Shown here in pieces: positions 22,402-35,100 of a stretch of 64,000 nt of DNA. Under the pieces are notes generated by a model. It was not told the DNA's origin, did not search any database, and saw nothing but the letters and a program-made list of their open reading frames with translations. This DNA is from Cloeon dipterum (taxonomy: Eukaryota; Arthropoda; Insecta; Ephemeroptera; Baetidae), in the NCBI RefSeq assembly GCF_949628265.1, contig NC_088788.1:33528335-33592334 (forward strand). Reading direction: 5' to 3'. The translations under genes and the position numbers were made by a program. Positions within the stretch are counted from its first letter, which is position 1. Each line of letters opens with the position of its first letter.

Positions 22402-24420
22402 CCCCCGTGCACGCAGCATGGCGACGGGGCTGAGTAGTTGCGGGGTCAATGGGGGCCGCCGGGGGGCCTGCTCGAGTACGGTGGCCGTCGCACCTGGGAT
22501 CTACACTCTCGCCTGAAAGGGGCAGACCGATCACGGCAGGCCCACCCACACGCCTCCGACACCCTTCTAGCTCAGAATCTCGCGCGCGCATTTCATTTTG
22601 CAATTTCAAACAAGTACGGTGTGTTGAAATCGCCATGCTGCACCCCCTCTGCCCTTTATTGTTCACTCTTTTCTGTGTACCCCAACCCCGTTTTTAATTT
22701 TGACGGTTTTGAGCATGCTTTTCTCTTTTTGGGTTGGAATCAAACCGATTTTTCTGCACCCTCCCGACGTGTTGATTGCGTTGGGAAGGATTATTATCGT
22801 CGTATATATATACATTAATATTCGCGTACACGTGCTTTTTTTCTCTTGTTTTCGGCCAGAAAAACAATTTATTTCTCCCCGCAGCGGTGCAACATTTGCA
22901 CGGAGCAGGAGTTTTCGGTGGTTTTACTTTCCTTTGTGTTTCTTATCGATGGTTCAAACAATTAGTTAGCTTTTAAATCAGTGTTTTCTCTGAGGAAATG
23001 TTCAAATAATATGTTTCTGGCTCTTTGGAATATATCTAGTGTCAAAATGTAGTGCACTTTGGATAGAAAAGTGTCTAGTGCACGTCGCATTGTGTCAAGT
23101 GGTCAAAACAAAATGAATAACAATGATTATTTACTGCCAGGAGGGTGCACTAATTCGCATATACACAAGGAAAATATAGTTGATCTATATTCTATACCTT
23201 TATCGAGTGGTGAACACGCAGGTAACAAAACGGATTAGTGCTCATATTTGTATTAAAGGTAGAAAGAGGAAAACTAAAAATAGTAACCCCTATGTAGCAA
23301 ACTTAAAATTAGCGTTACTTTCTGTTTAAAACAAAAACTAACCTTTTCTTGCAAATTTAGAGATATACGTTATTAATTAACTTTTTGGTACAATAATCAC
23401 TGGACGCTGAGGTAGCTCTTGGTAATGATTGAAAAGAAGTACAACACATATTAGTAGCTGTAGCATCGTCTTCTTTTCATTGACCTTTCAATGGCGGAGG
23501 CACGAGCGATTTTGCGGAAGCTGGGACCGTCTCGGATCAGAGACGGTGTTGAGTGGGTTCTTAAAGTGTGATCACCTAGGTGTAATCGAATTGGCTATAG
23601 ATTATCTTTGAGCTTTTTTACAAAGCACCCTAAATTCGCGAGCAAATATATTTTTAACGCTGCAAATGCCAGTTTTTGCTTTCATCCCCTTTGTGAGGAT
23701 TAGAGAACAAGGTTTTCTTTTCTTTTCATTGCCATTAAACTTTCACGCGCTCATGTCGGAGTTAAAATAAATGAATCCGAATTTCGAACGTCTCTAGAAA
23801 TTCCGCTTTTCCAGGAATCAGTGAATCGAATAGCCGGTCTGCTGGCTTGACCTAAAATCGTACACATTGAAACGAATCTGTTGTGTAACTCATTCATGAT
23901 TCGCTCGTTTTGTAATTAGTCGTAAGAGAAGGAAATATATATTGTTAAGAAGCAACACACACACACACGTAAAATAGTAATGTTTTCATTTTGTTGCAAA
24001 TTCCTCGGATCACACACAGAGGTTAAATGATATTTTACTAGACAAAATCTCGAGGGAAATGCAGCAGATTGAAATTGTAACTTCTTCTTATTGCACAACC
24101 CCTGTGCATTTTTATTTTTCTGCGAAAAATATGCTATTTAGTGGGAGCAATTATTACAGTCTTTGGAAAATTGTGTCTTCTTTGTTTATGGTAATCTAAA
24201 ACTGTGAAACAAAAAAATTGCAAAAGTAGCCGTCTCTATTTCAAATTTGATTCTAACCCGCGATTAATTTTTATCAATTTAACGCTACCTTCGGTTTGTG
24301 TGGTGTTCCAATTATGCCTATAATAGCTCTTCATCTGTAATGTCGTTATCAATACCCTAATTTTTATCCTGTAAACGCTATGGTTTATTCAAATAAAGGA
24401 TACTGTTGCAAAACTGTGTT
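22402..24420 (+). other. sima: Probable HIF-alpha 3' UTR
   Basis: There is no coding sequence after the stop at 22401. The sequence changes from GC-rich to AT-rich at about 22.8 kb. AATAAA at 24392-24397 is followed by GT-rich sequence (actgtgttgtttc), as expected for a cleavage site. The end is inferred from these signals only. Confidence 0.4.
24392..24397 (+). terminator. Poly(A) signal, long HIF-alpha transcript
   Basis: AATAAA with downstream GT-rich sequence, about 2.0 kb after the TAG at 22401. It is the best candidate for the 3' end of the HIF gene. Confidence 0.4.
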
Positions 24421-25805
24421 GTTTCAATCAACCTTGTACACTTTATTTCGCAAATTGTAGATGACTGGGATTTTACAGCAAGGGAAATCAGTCATCAATT
24501 GCAATAACCGTGCAAAAATGGCACGTAATTTCAGTTTAGCTTCTGATAAGTTAGGCCTTTTTAAATCTTAATTGAGCTAACGCCTTTTTACCGAATTCTA
24601 TTTTGCTACGGTTAGAAAGCGTGTATCAATCAATTTAATGACCTGTAGTAGGAGAATATTAAAGATAACAAAACGGTAATAAATAATTCATGGCTATTTT
24701 TATTTTGAGTGAGTCGTCGCCGACTGTTAGCCATATTATCAAACACGGTCCGCTAGAATTAAATCGTTCATAAATAAACCAATAATATTGAGGACCAATG
24801 CAGATAGCATCGGAAATGGACTACTAATGCCAACGTATAAAGGAAATTCACTATAGGAAAATTATTGCCAAGCACACATTATTTAACCTCTAAGTATAAT
24901 AAAAGTTTCAACCTATTGCTAGAGCTGTGAATTTCCGAGGGGTTTTGAGCTGATTAAGACGGTTTTTTTGACAGCCATTCTGGCCAAATTTTACATATTT
25001 TCCTATTAAAATGGCACTCCCAAAATAAAATGGTTTTTGTCAAAAATTCTAAAAAAAGCAATTTTCTTGGAGAGTGCTGAACCGAAAGCATGTATTAAAA
25101 AACGTTAAAATATTTATTTTCACCTTGCAAATTGCAAAATCAAAATTGTAAAATAAAACTGCGTCATTTTTCTTTTCTTTCGAATTTGAACGCCATTTTT
25201 AGTCGTTACTGATAATTTCTTTACTGTCATTTGGCTTTTTTTAAACTTTCTTGCATGTCATATCAAAACAGACAAAGCGTGAGTTTTTTCCATATTGGAA
25301 AGTTGTTCGAATTCCTTAAAATATGTAGGGTAGCAACATTTTCTTTGCCGGAGATTTTTACCAGAGAAATTAAATCTGACGAAACATGTCTAAAAATAAT
25401 AACAAAACTGTAAATAATGCTTTGACTAGAGAAGTGATCAAAAATAATTTCGGTCAAAACTATTGATGAAATAATTAAACCGTGGGAAATTTATGCTTCG
25501 GAATCTTAATCTGTTTTAGACTGATCTAATTGTAGACATGCGGTAAGCCAAAAAAAGTATGAGTTGAATTGTCTATTATTAGACGGGTTTGGTAATTTTA
25601 GGCGACTTTAAGTATGTTTCAAATGGCTTAAAATAACATGCTCGTTTGATTGAAAGCTTGGGAAAAAAGTCACTCGTCTAAATTTCAACCTATTACTTTT
25701 TATTATTTTTGAATAAGAAAGAGCTTAGACATTTTGAGGGCGTTTGGAAATCTATCAATAAAAATGAAAGAGGGTTAGAGGCTGATTGTTTTCAATGTTT
25801 TTTTT
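24421..25805. other. Gene-free AT-rich spacer between HIF and AdSS
   Basis: Intergenic DNA between two convergent genes. I see no exon-like frames, RNA genes or clear repeats; the short frames here are low-complexity. Confidence 0.5.
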
Positions 25806-25811
25806 TTTATT
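25806..25811 (-). terminator. Poly(A) signal of AdSS (minus strand)
   Basis: TTTATT on the plus strand (AATAAA on the minus strand), about 385 bases beyond the AdSS stop codon. Another copy lies near 25699. Confidence 0.35.
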
Positions 25812-26195
25812 TCCATTTTGCACGTTCTTCGACATTAACAACGTCCACTTTTCCTGCACAAAATTACTAGGCAGCTCAAAAATACTCCGATAACGTGAGG
25901 AGAGTAAAAGACAACCAAATAACGCGGCAGAACAACCTCGAGTCACAACAAAAAAGAGATTTCTCGTAAATATTCAGGGAGCGACTGAACATTGCAGATT
26001 GTGTAGCTTCTTTCAAAAGTACAAGCTGTGAGACTAGAGAAGAAAAGTAATGAATAGGTGAGAGACAGTGGTGGTGTCGTCTTGTTGCAAATCAATAAAC
26101 TCCTCGAAATTTGATCGTGTCCAAATCTTCTTTTTCTTCAACCAGGAAAACAGGGCAAAACGTGTCCAAAAATAGTGGTGCCTCTTGAGTAGCGT

Positions 26196-29100
26196 TTAGA
26201 ATAACTTAATTATACTCTCCCGTCCTTTGCCGACTCCAATGTACTGAACTGAAATTCAAACGACGACAATGAGCGATATGCTACCACTTCGATTTCGTCT
26301 TGGTGCCTTAAAAATTGCGCATATCTCAACAAACAATCAAACTCAAGTTTCAATTTTGCAAGTAAAGGGCATCATTTGATTCCACAGTGAAAATTTAGGT
26401 GTTTGTTGAGCTGTGCGTAATATTACGGCACCACGACGATTAGTTATTTAGCCGCCAATTACCTGGCACCCCGAGCAACTGCTGAATCCGCGTCACGTAC
26501 TGTTGTGCGTTTTCTGGCAAGTCGCTGAATGATCTCACGTTCTGGATGCTGCAGTTCCAGCCAGGCATGGTTTCGTACTCAACCTGAGGTAAATTTATGC
26601 CAGCTTGCCGCTACACTTGTCAAGACTTTCGACTTACCGTGACAGAGCCAAGTTCAGCCTGTCCACTGGGAAAATGTTTGATCTTCTGCCCGTTGAGAGA
26701 GTAGGACACCCCAATCTTAATTTCTGGGAAGCTATCCAAAACGTCTAGCTTCGTCAGAGCCAATCTGAAAAGAAAACAAGATGAACGCGATATTAAAATC
26801 AATGGGTAAATGCGTTTATTTAAATTGTTTAATATCCCAGAGGCCAGACTAGCGATACAGCTGTCTCGCTTCTCCCAATAAAATAGAAAACCTGGTTCAC
26901 TTCAAAGAATAATGGTATATCGCGTGTTATGAAAGCCTGAGGTTGAAAACCACTATTAATTTATTAATGTACGAAATGTACAGCTGTTGCATGAATAAAA
27001 CTGCGTATAAATAATGCATTTTTGCTGTTTTCTTTAAAAAAAGTAAGCCTATAATGTCTTATTGATTTTTTGAAATATCAATCAAAGCACAGACAGGAAA
27101 TCCATAAATTTCACTCTTTAGTCATTTCGTTTTTAAAATGCTTGACTGTGTATTATTAGAAAAAAAGTGTTCATTTTTACCACCACTCAATTTTCGCAAA
27201 TTCGCGTGCTTAAAATTGCACAATTTCTTTTATTAAAAATAAGAGAAATCATGACTTTATAGCAAAATAACCCGACCTGAAATCTGCTCCGAGGTTGGTT
27301 TTTAATTCTTTTTCACTAATTTCGAGCGCTTTTGGCGGTACTTGACGACGATTTTTAACCCATACCTGTGACCAACCTTCCTCAGGTCACGCGACCTGAC
27401 ATCGAGTTAGTTGTGGTTTTGCCGGCGCCGTCGCATATATGTTTGAGTCTTTTGGTCAATTTTGCTGCTTTGACGGACAGTTGCCTGAAGGACTGGCGCG
27501 TAACGCTCATCTGGAAGCCTTAAGTGCCCAAGGGGCGCTAGCCACTCGGCTTTTACTAACAATAATAAAAATTAAGACATTGCAGCAAAATTACTATGGT
27601 TATATTCAACGTTTAACTGTTATAAAGGACCACCACAAGCCCTGACTAGAGCTTGTTTTTATCAATTTCTGCAATTCTTAACACATATTCTATTTTGAAT
27701 GAATGGGGAGAGTCCAGATGGCGGCTTAGCCAAATTTTTGCCCAGCGGCGGCTGGCGTCAAGCGCGGCTGACAATATTTTAAACGTGAAGTTTGATAGTG
27801 CTTTACGCTCTAAAGGGCCGGAAAAAATATTTTCTCCTGCACTTATTAATTTTTGACCCTTTTTCACTGACAGCTGGCGCGGCTGCCTACGTGACCCAAA
27901 ATTTTCCGGCTGACTGAGACCCTTACAAGAACAGAAGTAGAATGTTCTCTCAATACTCTCATTAGCGGTAAGATAAAAAGAAACAGCTGCGGATCGACCG
28001 ATCGGCATGGCTTGGCAGTTGTTGTGGTCCACTTACGACGTGTAGCCGTTGATCATGCTGGTGTAGCGGAGGAGAGGGATGTCGAGCCAGCCGCACCGAC
28101 GCTTCCGCTGGGTTGTCACGCCGATCTCAGCACCAATGCTCTGCAGCTTATCCCCGATTTCCTTGTGGCAACAATTTCTAATTACACACTTGCGGCAGCG
28201 CAAACAAGATAATCCTTACGTTGATCTGCTCCGTGGGGAACGGCCCGTCGCCAACGCGGGTCGTGTACACCTTCACGACGCCGACGATCTCGCCGATGTT
28301 GCGCGGCGGCAGCCCCAGGCCGGTGCACACGCCGCCGATGCTGCAGTTGCTCGAGGTAACGTACGGATACGTTCCTGCAATGGACCAAGAGAAGCAAATA
28401 ATAAAATTGTGAAACGCCCAATACGAAAAAACAAATGCTAAACAATAGATCTGTTCACAAAACATTTACGGGTAATGCCCACAAAATGTTAATCAGTAAT
28501 CCAGTTGAGTGTGCTGAATGCATAGCAGGCAGTGTAATTTATTTTAAAATTAATTGACCAAATTCAAAATACTGCCAGGTAGAAAATAAAACTGAGTCAA
28601 TGCTGAGTTACTAAATCTCTTTCGTGAGTGCACAGCAGCTAATCGCAATTCACCCACAACTTGCACAATTTTCCACTCACCAAAATCGATGTCAAGCATA
28701 GTTGCGTTGGCTCCCTCGACCAAAACGTTTTTCCCTGAAGACAATGCGTCGTGGAGGAAGGTGACCGACTCGACAATCATCGGTCGCACCCTCTCGGCCA
28801 GTTCTTTGTATTTCTCCAGCTCGGACGCGACGTCAACCTGCAGGTTTGGAAACATCTTTTCGTGGACGGCCACCAGGGCCTGGAACCTGAGGAAAATGAC
28901 GGTAGTAAGCCTCGTTCTTTCCAAGGGGAATAATTTTCCTACTTTTCTGTGAACTGGGAGAAGTCCCCGATCAGGTCGGCGATGCGGATGCCGATTCTGG
29001 ACGCCTTGGACGAGTACGTTGGTCCGATTCCCTTCTTCGTGGTGCCAAGCGACTTCTTGCCCTTCTCCTGCTCCTGCATTCCGTCCACTTGCTGCATTTT

Positions 29101-32100
29101 CAATTTCACGGTCAGTTAGCGCGAGAGAGTTTATCATCTATTTGTCACCTGGTGGAGATCAAAGACGAGATGCGCCTTGTCGGAGATGAATAGTTTCGAC
29201 TGCCAATTCTCCAAACCCTTGGCCTCGCATTTCTTCAGCTCATCAAACATCCCCGGCAGATGGACAACCACTCCGTTGCCTGCAAATGTATTTGTTAAAA
29301 TTTGTATGCTTATAATAATTGCTGGATTCACGTACCGATCAGTGACAGGCACTTGGGTTGGATGATGCCACTGGGAAGCAAGTGGAAGTCAAACTCGCAG
29401 CCGTCCACGACGACCGTGTGTCCGGCATTGTTGCCACCCTGGAATCAGAAGATTGGAAGATGAATATTATGTGACATACAAGGCTTCATTTCTTTTTGTA
29501 TTTTAATTAGAAAAAAGCCTCACGGATAAACCAGACATGAATTATGAAATATCTCAGTTCATCCGCAATTGTTTATACATATTTAGAGAATGTTCTCTGA
29601 CTGTTTTTAATGCATTTATGAGTTTGCCTGACTTTTGAGAGGGCGGCAAGCAAGATTTTAATAGTATTTTGTATAATTTATATTTATGTAACTGGAATCT
29701 GGCACTGTAATTGTCTTCAAATAAAATTGTTCGGTCTTCATAAAGTAAAAATCTCATTTTGAACCCTTTATTGGCTCATTAAGAAATCGCTTTGTATGTA
29801 TAAAAAAATAGAAATTTTAAGTGACAATTAATGCAAAAGGTTAAGATATTTTTGGGCGAAAATCATTAAAAAATGAGACGATACAGCTCTACTGAAAATT
29901 TTAAAATAAACGAATGGCTCTTCTCTGAGCGGGTATTTATTCAGAAAGGCTAGCTAACGGTGAAAATTTGAAAGAAAAAACTTTTTAACACGTTCTTTTG
30001 CTATACAGCGGCTATTTCAGCAGTATTTTAACTCTAAAACAAAATCCATACCACAGTATGAGCTGCAGGGAATTCGAAATCGTCAAAAAAGGTCCAGCTT
30101 TACTCATTGCTGAGCTAAATCGATGGTATCCTCTTTTCGAATTTGTTCTGCAATGAGTATAAAGCCGGACTTTTCAACCATGTTGATTCTCTGCAGCTAA
30201 TACTGCGTGGTCTCAATTTTGTTTTGAACTGCTGTAACAAGGCCCGAGGTGCCGAAATAGCCGCTGCACAGAACAATAGCGTCAAAAGTCAAAATAGTGT
30301 TGTTTTGTCTCAAATAAATTGGTAGTTAGAAAACTGTTACGAAACTGCAATAATTTATTGATAGTTTCTCTTGTAACACTTTGAATTTAAAAAATTCAAA
30401 AACTCTTAAAAATACTTCTAAAAACTGTAAATTAGTTTCACGTTGCATTTTAAATAAAAATACGTTTAATTGACAAATCCTGATTGATTTGCAAATGTGG
30501 AGGAAAAGGATAACCGACCACCGACCCGACTGAAATACTAACATTTTTGTCCTTCACGAATTTTCTATATTCGTTTTATCCTCACTTCCCAATTTTTCCC
30601 CTTTTATCATACAAGACGTAAATATATGGATAGGTAATTTAACAATAATATTTGGATCAGAGTTGTGCGCATAAAGGCACAAACAAGTTATTTATTTCCT
30701 CCGCTAGACGTTTCAATACCACTAACCCCACTAATTAAAATCGCCTCTCTATGCTCTTTAAGGAAATAGACCAAAGCATTCGTGCCTAGCTAGTTTAATT
30801 CGAGCGGCGCAAAAGTGGTCTCGTTCAAGGCTTTGACCAAATCAGAGCGATCAGCGTGGTGTCGGCGCTAATGAAGAAGCAGCTTTGCTCTTTTCTCGTG
30901 CGTTGGCCGCGCGATTGTGACGCGCGCCAATTAGGGATGAGTCCCGACTCGTCATCAATTTCGCCGATTGTGCGGTGGACCGTTCTCTGTCGTTTATTTG
31001 CAATCATCAGCCTTGGCCGCAATCAAGCGCCGCGCGAGCCGCCGCTAATTAATATTTACACCCACCGAGAGCGGCGCAAAAGTAGTGAGCGCGCGTTTCG
31101 GCGCGCGCGTGTGTGGCAACTTTATCGCCGCCGCCGCCGCCGCGCAAAAGAAGAAGTTTGCTCGTAGATAAGGAAATGAGCGGGATTCGAGCCTTGTCCT
31201 TGCTGCTTTTTACGGGAGGGGACCGAGGAAGTGACTTTTCTGATAAACACCGTCGTATGTGAAACTTCTGGCGGAAAAAGCGACCGAGGCACGGTTCCGA
31301 GTAAAATTTAAAACTTCAACCACCGTCCTAACATTTTTGTTTATTTATAATAAATGTTTTCGATGAATAAACCAAATAAATAACATTCTGTCAACTTTTA
31401 GGGCGAACATTATTAATTGTTTACTCTCATCGTAGTCAGTACAAATATAGTGCAAAGTCAGAAATATATCGATGAGTACAAGGCAACAAATCTACGCACG
31501 ACCTCTTCTAGGTAATCTGTGAAATTCGGCCTCTCAGAAGTTAAATTGAGTTTATCTGTCAGTGGCACGTGTTAAATCCAAAATTGTCCCCGCATTCCTT
31601 GAAAAAATTGAAAAATAATAATCCGTTCAATCTCGTGGAAAAGACTTTTTCTGAACAAGAGAATTAAGAGGTTAAGGTCTCAAGAAAAATGTTTCAAAAC
31701 GATTTGGCAAAATCGGAAGATCGAAGACACCTATTTTTAAAATTGATGCTTAATCTAAAATTAGTAGTAAGAATTGGGCGTCGACAAAACATTTCATTCT
31801 GAGGTCCGAAACCCCAACACAAACAAATCGCTCATTCAAAATTTCCCTCTCGCACACTTGAGAAAAATTTTAAGACAGAGTTCAGGAATTCAAACAAACT
31901 GAATTCTCCACGGCGTTCGAGGAAAATCTCTTTGACGTGTTTTCTTTGCCACGAGATAAAGATGCGACAGCTGGCGTGAAAAATCGGCCAGTGCCAACAA
32001 GCTACTGCAGTCCACCTGAGGTGTGATTGATGGTGTCATAGGCAACGCAGACAACAACGGCCACGTTTGTTTCCCTTGGCCCATTACTCACAGAATTTTG

Positions 32101-35100
32101 TGGGCACGCGCAAATCCTCACTTCACTCGTTTAGCTTTGTCCCCGGAGTGGAGTGGAGCGGAGCGGAGATGGCCTAAAACGGCTTATGCAATCGCGTGGC
32201 ATGAATGGAAAAAGCGGACTGCTGACGCGACATTGAACTCCACGCGCAAAGTGATAATATATTATGCGTTTTGCAAATAAACAACAAGCTACTCAAGCGG
32301 ATTTAGTTGGATGACGATTTTCTTTCCTGTTTGCTTTACAATACAAATCAAATAATGATGAATGAGATATGACGGAAACACGTAATTAACATTTTTCTAT
32401 TATTTGTAAGCGACAGCAAAGTGCTGCAGGCTTGAAAATTTCTTCCATAGCCAACTTCAATCCTCATCAATGAATGATTGTGAATGCTTACATTTTTTTC
32501 AATAACTATTTAATATTGAAAATCACACTTCAAAATTAAATGAGTTAATTGTTTGTGAAATTAAGCGACAGTTTATTTCTACGAATGTGCAATAATGAAA
32601 TCAGGACCGAGGAACGGTCAAATTTCAGTTTTTGCCAAACTTCTCGAAAAATTAGACTGTTTTTCCAGTGATTTTTCGCTTGATTTTGATCCCTTTCTTC
32701 GCGATCAAGCCAACTAGTTGCAAATTTTGGGATAACATCCCCTAAATTGTGAAATATATCGTGATTTTACACATTAGAGGCAATAGTTGCACGCCAATTA
32801 ATAAGCATGCAAGCTTTGTAGCCGATTTTCTCGTAAATTTAAACGGCGCAGCCTAAAAAATATATATATTTTCCTATTTTTAAATCGTATTTCAAGTTAA
32901 GATAAAAAGAATAATTTCCAACTTTTAATTAACAAGGAAATTTACACGATTAAAATGATATCAAATGCGTTTTGAACAGTTGAATTCAAAGAATTCAAAT
33001 TTTTACAGTGAACATTCCAATTTTGTATTTCAATAATACGCTGGTGTTAAAAACAGCCACTTTTCCTCTCTGCAAAAACACTTCTCTCCGCTTTTAGCAA
33101 TGTGACAAGGAGATGTTCCCCAAGAGTAAATTCAAACAGAGAATGAAGCATTACGGCTTTCATAATTCCGACGTCTTATGCGCTATAATCTCGGGTGCAG
33201 AGATCGTAAAACACGCCCATTTTAAAATTCAGCGCACGAACTGGCAAACAAGGGAGAAGCCGGCACAAATATTTATGCCTTTGTACACTCCAATTAAACA
33301 AAAGAAATAATTATTGCTGTTGCTTATCCCGAGTCAAGGAAATCTGGCTAATTAAAAGGGCGACACGATTTGCATAAGATGTCATAGCCAGACGGTAACA
33401 GGCACAATCGGCCAAATTAGAGACTGACAGCGATGCCTCGCACTGGTGCAGAACCCTACCGGCCCGGCCCAGCTCACGCGAAATTATCGTTATACGACGT
33501 GCTTTTGCTACTAGGAACGCGAATTATAAATTACTTTTCGCAGTCGACCCAGTTCGAGCTCTATTTGATCGTGCGGTGGCGACAATTTTTACCATAACAG
33601 ACATGATATGACTGTGGAGCGAGCGAATAACAAATCAAATTAGATACTGACGCGAAATATTAGCTGTGAACGACAGTTAGTTGACAAGGATTGAACAATT
33701 TTTATAATTTAAGGGGCTTGAATAACAGTAAAATATTTATAAAATGGTTTAGCAACGTGTTTTTATTTATTCTTGGGTAATGTGATTTAAATAATATTTT
33801 TGATGATGATGAAACGATTCAATATTATTGCATAAAAGGGTAGCGGCCAAATTTCACAAAGGAGTTTTACTTGAAATACTATCTATAAATTAGAAAACAG
33901 CTTTCCTTTTAAATTTTTGAGAAAATCTGAACAAATGTTTGCATGATAATCAAGCGGCGAGCATCAATTGTATCCTTATTTTAAAATCACGATTTATTTC
34001 ACAATTTAACGAATTTTTTTTTAAAATTCTCATACCATTGGATAGATTGCGACGATGGATCGAAATCAAGGGCAAAATCACTGAAAAACCGTTAATATTT
34101 TGAGAAATTTGGCAAAATCTAAATTTAAACTGTTCCTCGGTTCTGATTTCATTTTTGCGCATTGTAGAGATAAAGTATTGCTATATATTTATTTCACAAG
34201 GATAAACTCAATGAACAACATGCTTTAGTCAACGACGCAAAACGTTCTTAATTTTTGACCTGTATAACTCTACTTTAAATTCCCATCAAAACGTATATTA
34301 TATACCATCCTGTCTGCTAGTTGTTAGACTTTTATTCCTGTACAAAATAAACGAGGGCAAGCTTTCAATAATTAGACGAACCGAATGTTCCAGGCGATCG
34401 TGATTTCAATAAAATTTTCACTCTTGCGCCGTTGGTGTGGGTGCAATGTTTATTTATTGACCTCGTCGGCTGTGTGGTGAGAAACCACCGTGAGACAACA
34501 ACAGAGAAAGAGCTGGCGTCGAGGGTTGCGCCGGCTAATTTTAGCAGAGGCGGTAGGTATTACGGCAGCGCTGAAGAAAGTGGAGCGTCACTTTGACACA
34601 CCTAGCTCATTATCTGCGAGTTCAAAATTTAATCAGTCATGTGCCCGGCCCGGCCCGGCCGACCCGATATCTGCATGAACACACTCTCTCACATGCCTCA
34701 GCTGGTTAGCTAGTACACGCAGGGCCCGAGTGTCGAGAGCTGTTTTGGCAGCAACTCTTTCGAGTGACTCTAAATTTAAAGGCCCGCGCGTACATGGACG
34801 CGCACTGGACTTGACTGATGGCTTGTCGATCGCCCAATTCAATTTGGTCCAACGCAACGACCTTTGAAGCAAAAAGAAATGCCAAGGGCAAAACAAAATT
34901 AGAGTCTTGTTCAAAGGGGGGTATGTAGAGTAGAAAAAAGGAATTTCTTTCAACTAAAGCGATTTTTCTGCTGGTTTTTCATTCAAGTGCAAGAGAGATT
35001 TGGTGATTCCCCGTATTTTTCAGACTATAATCCTGCTTTCTGTTTCATATAGGCTTCAAATAGCAAGATGAGCATGCAGGATGTGTAATTTTGCACTTCA

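Noticed and set aside
22214-22666. 150-codon minus-strand frame
   Set aside because: It overlaps the HIF terminal exon antisense and the GC-rich start of the 3' UTR, with low-complexity composition.
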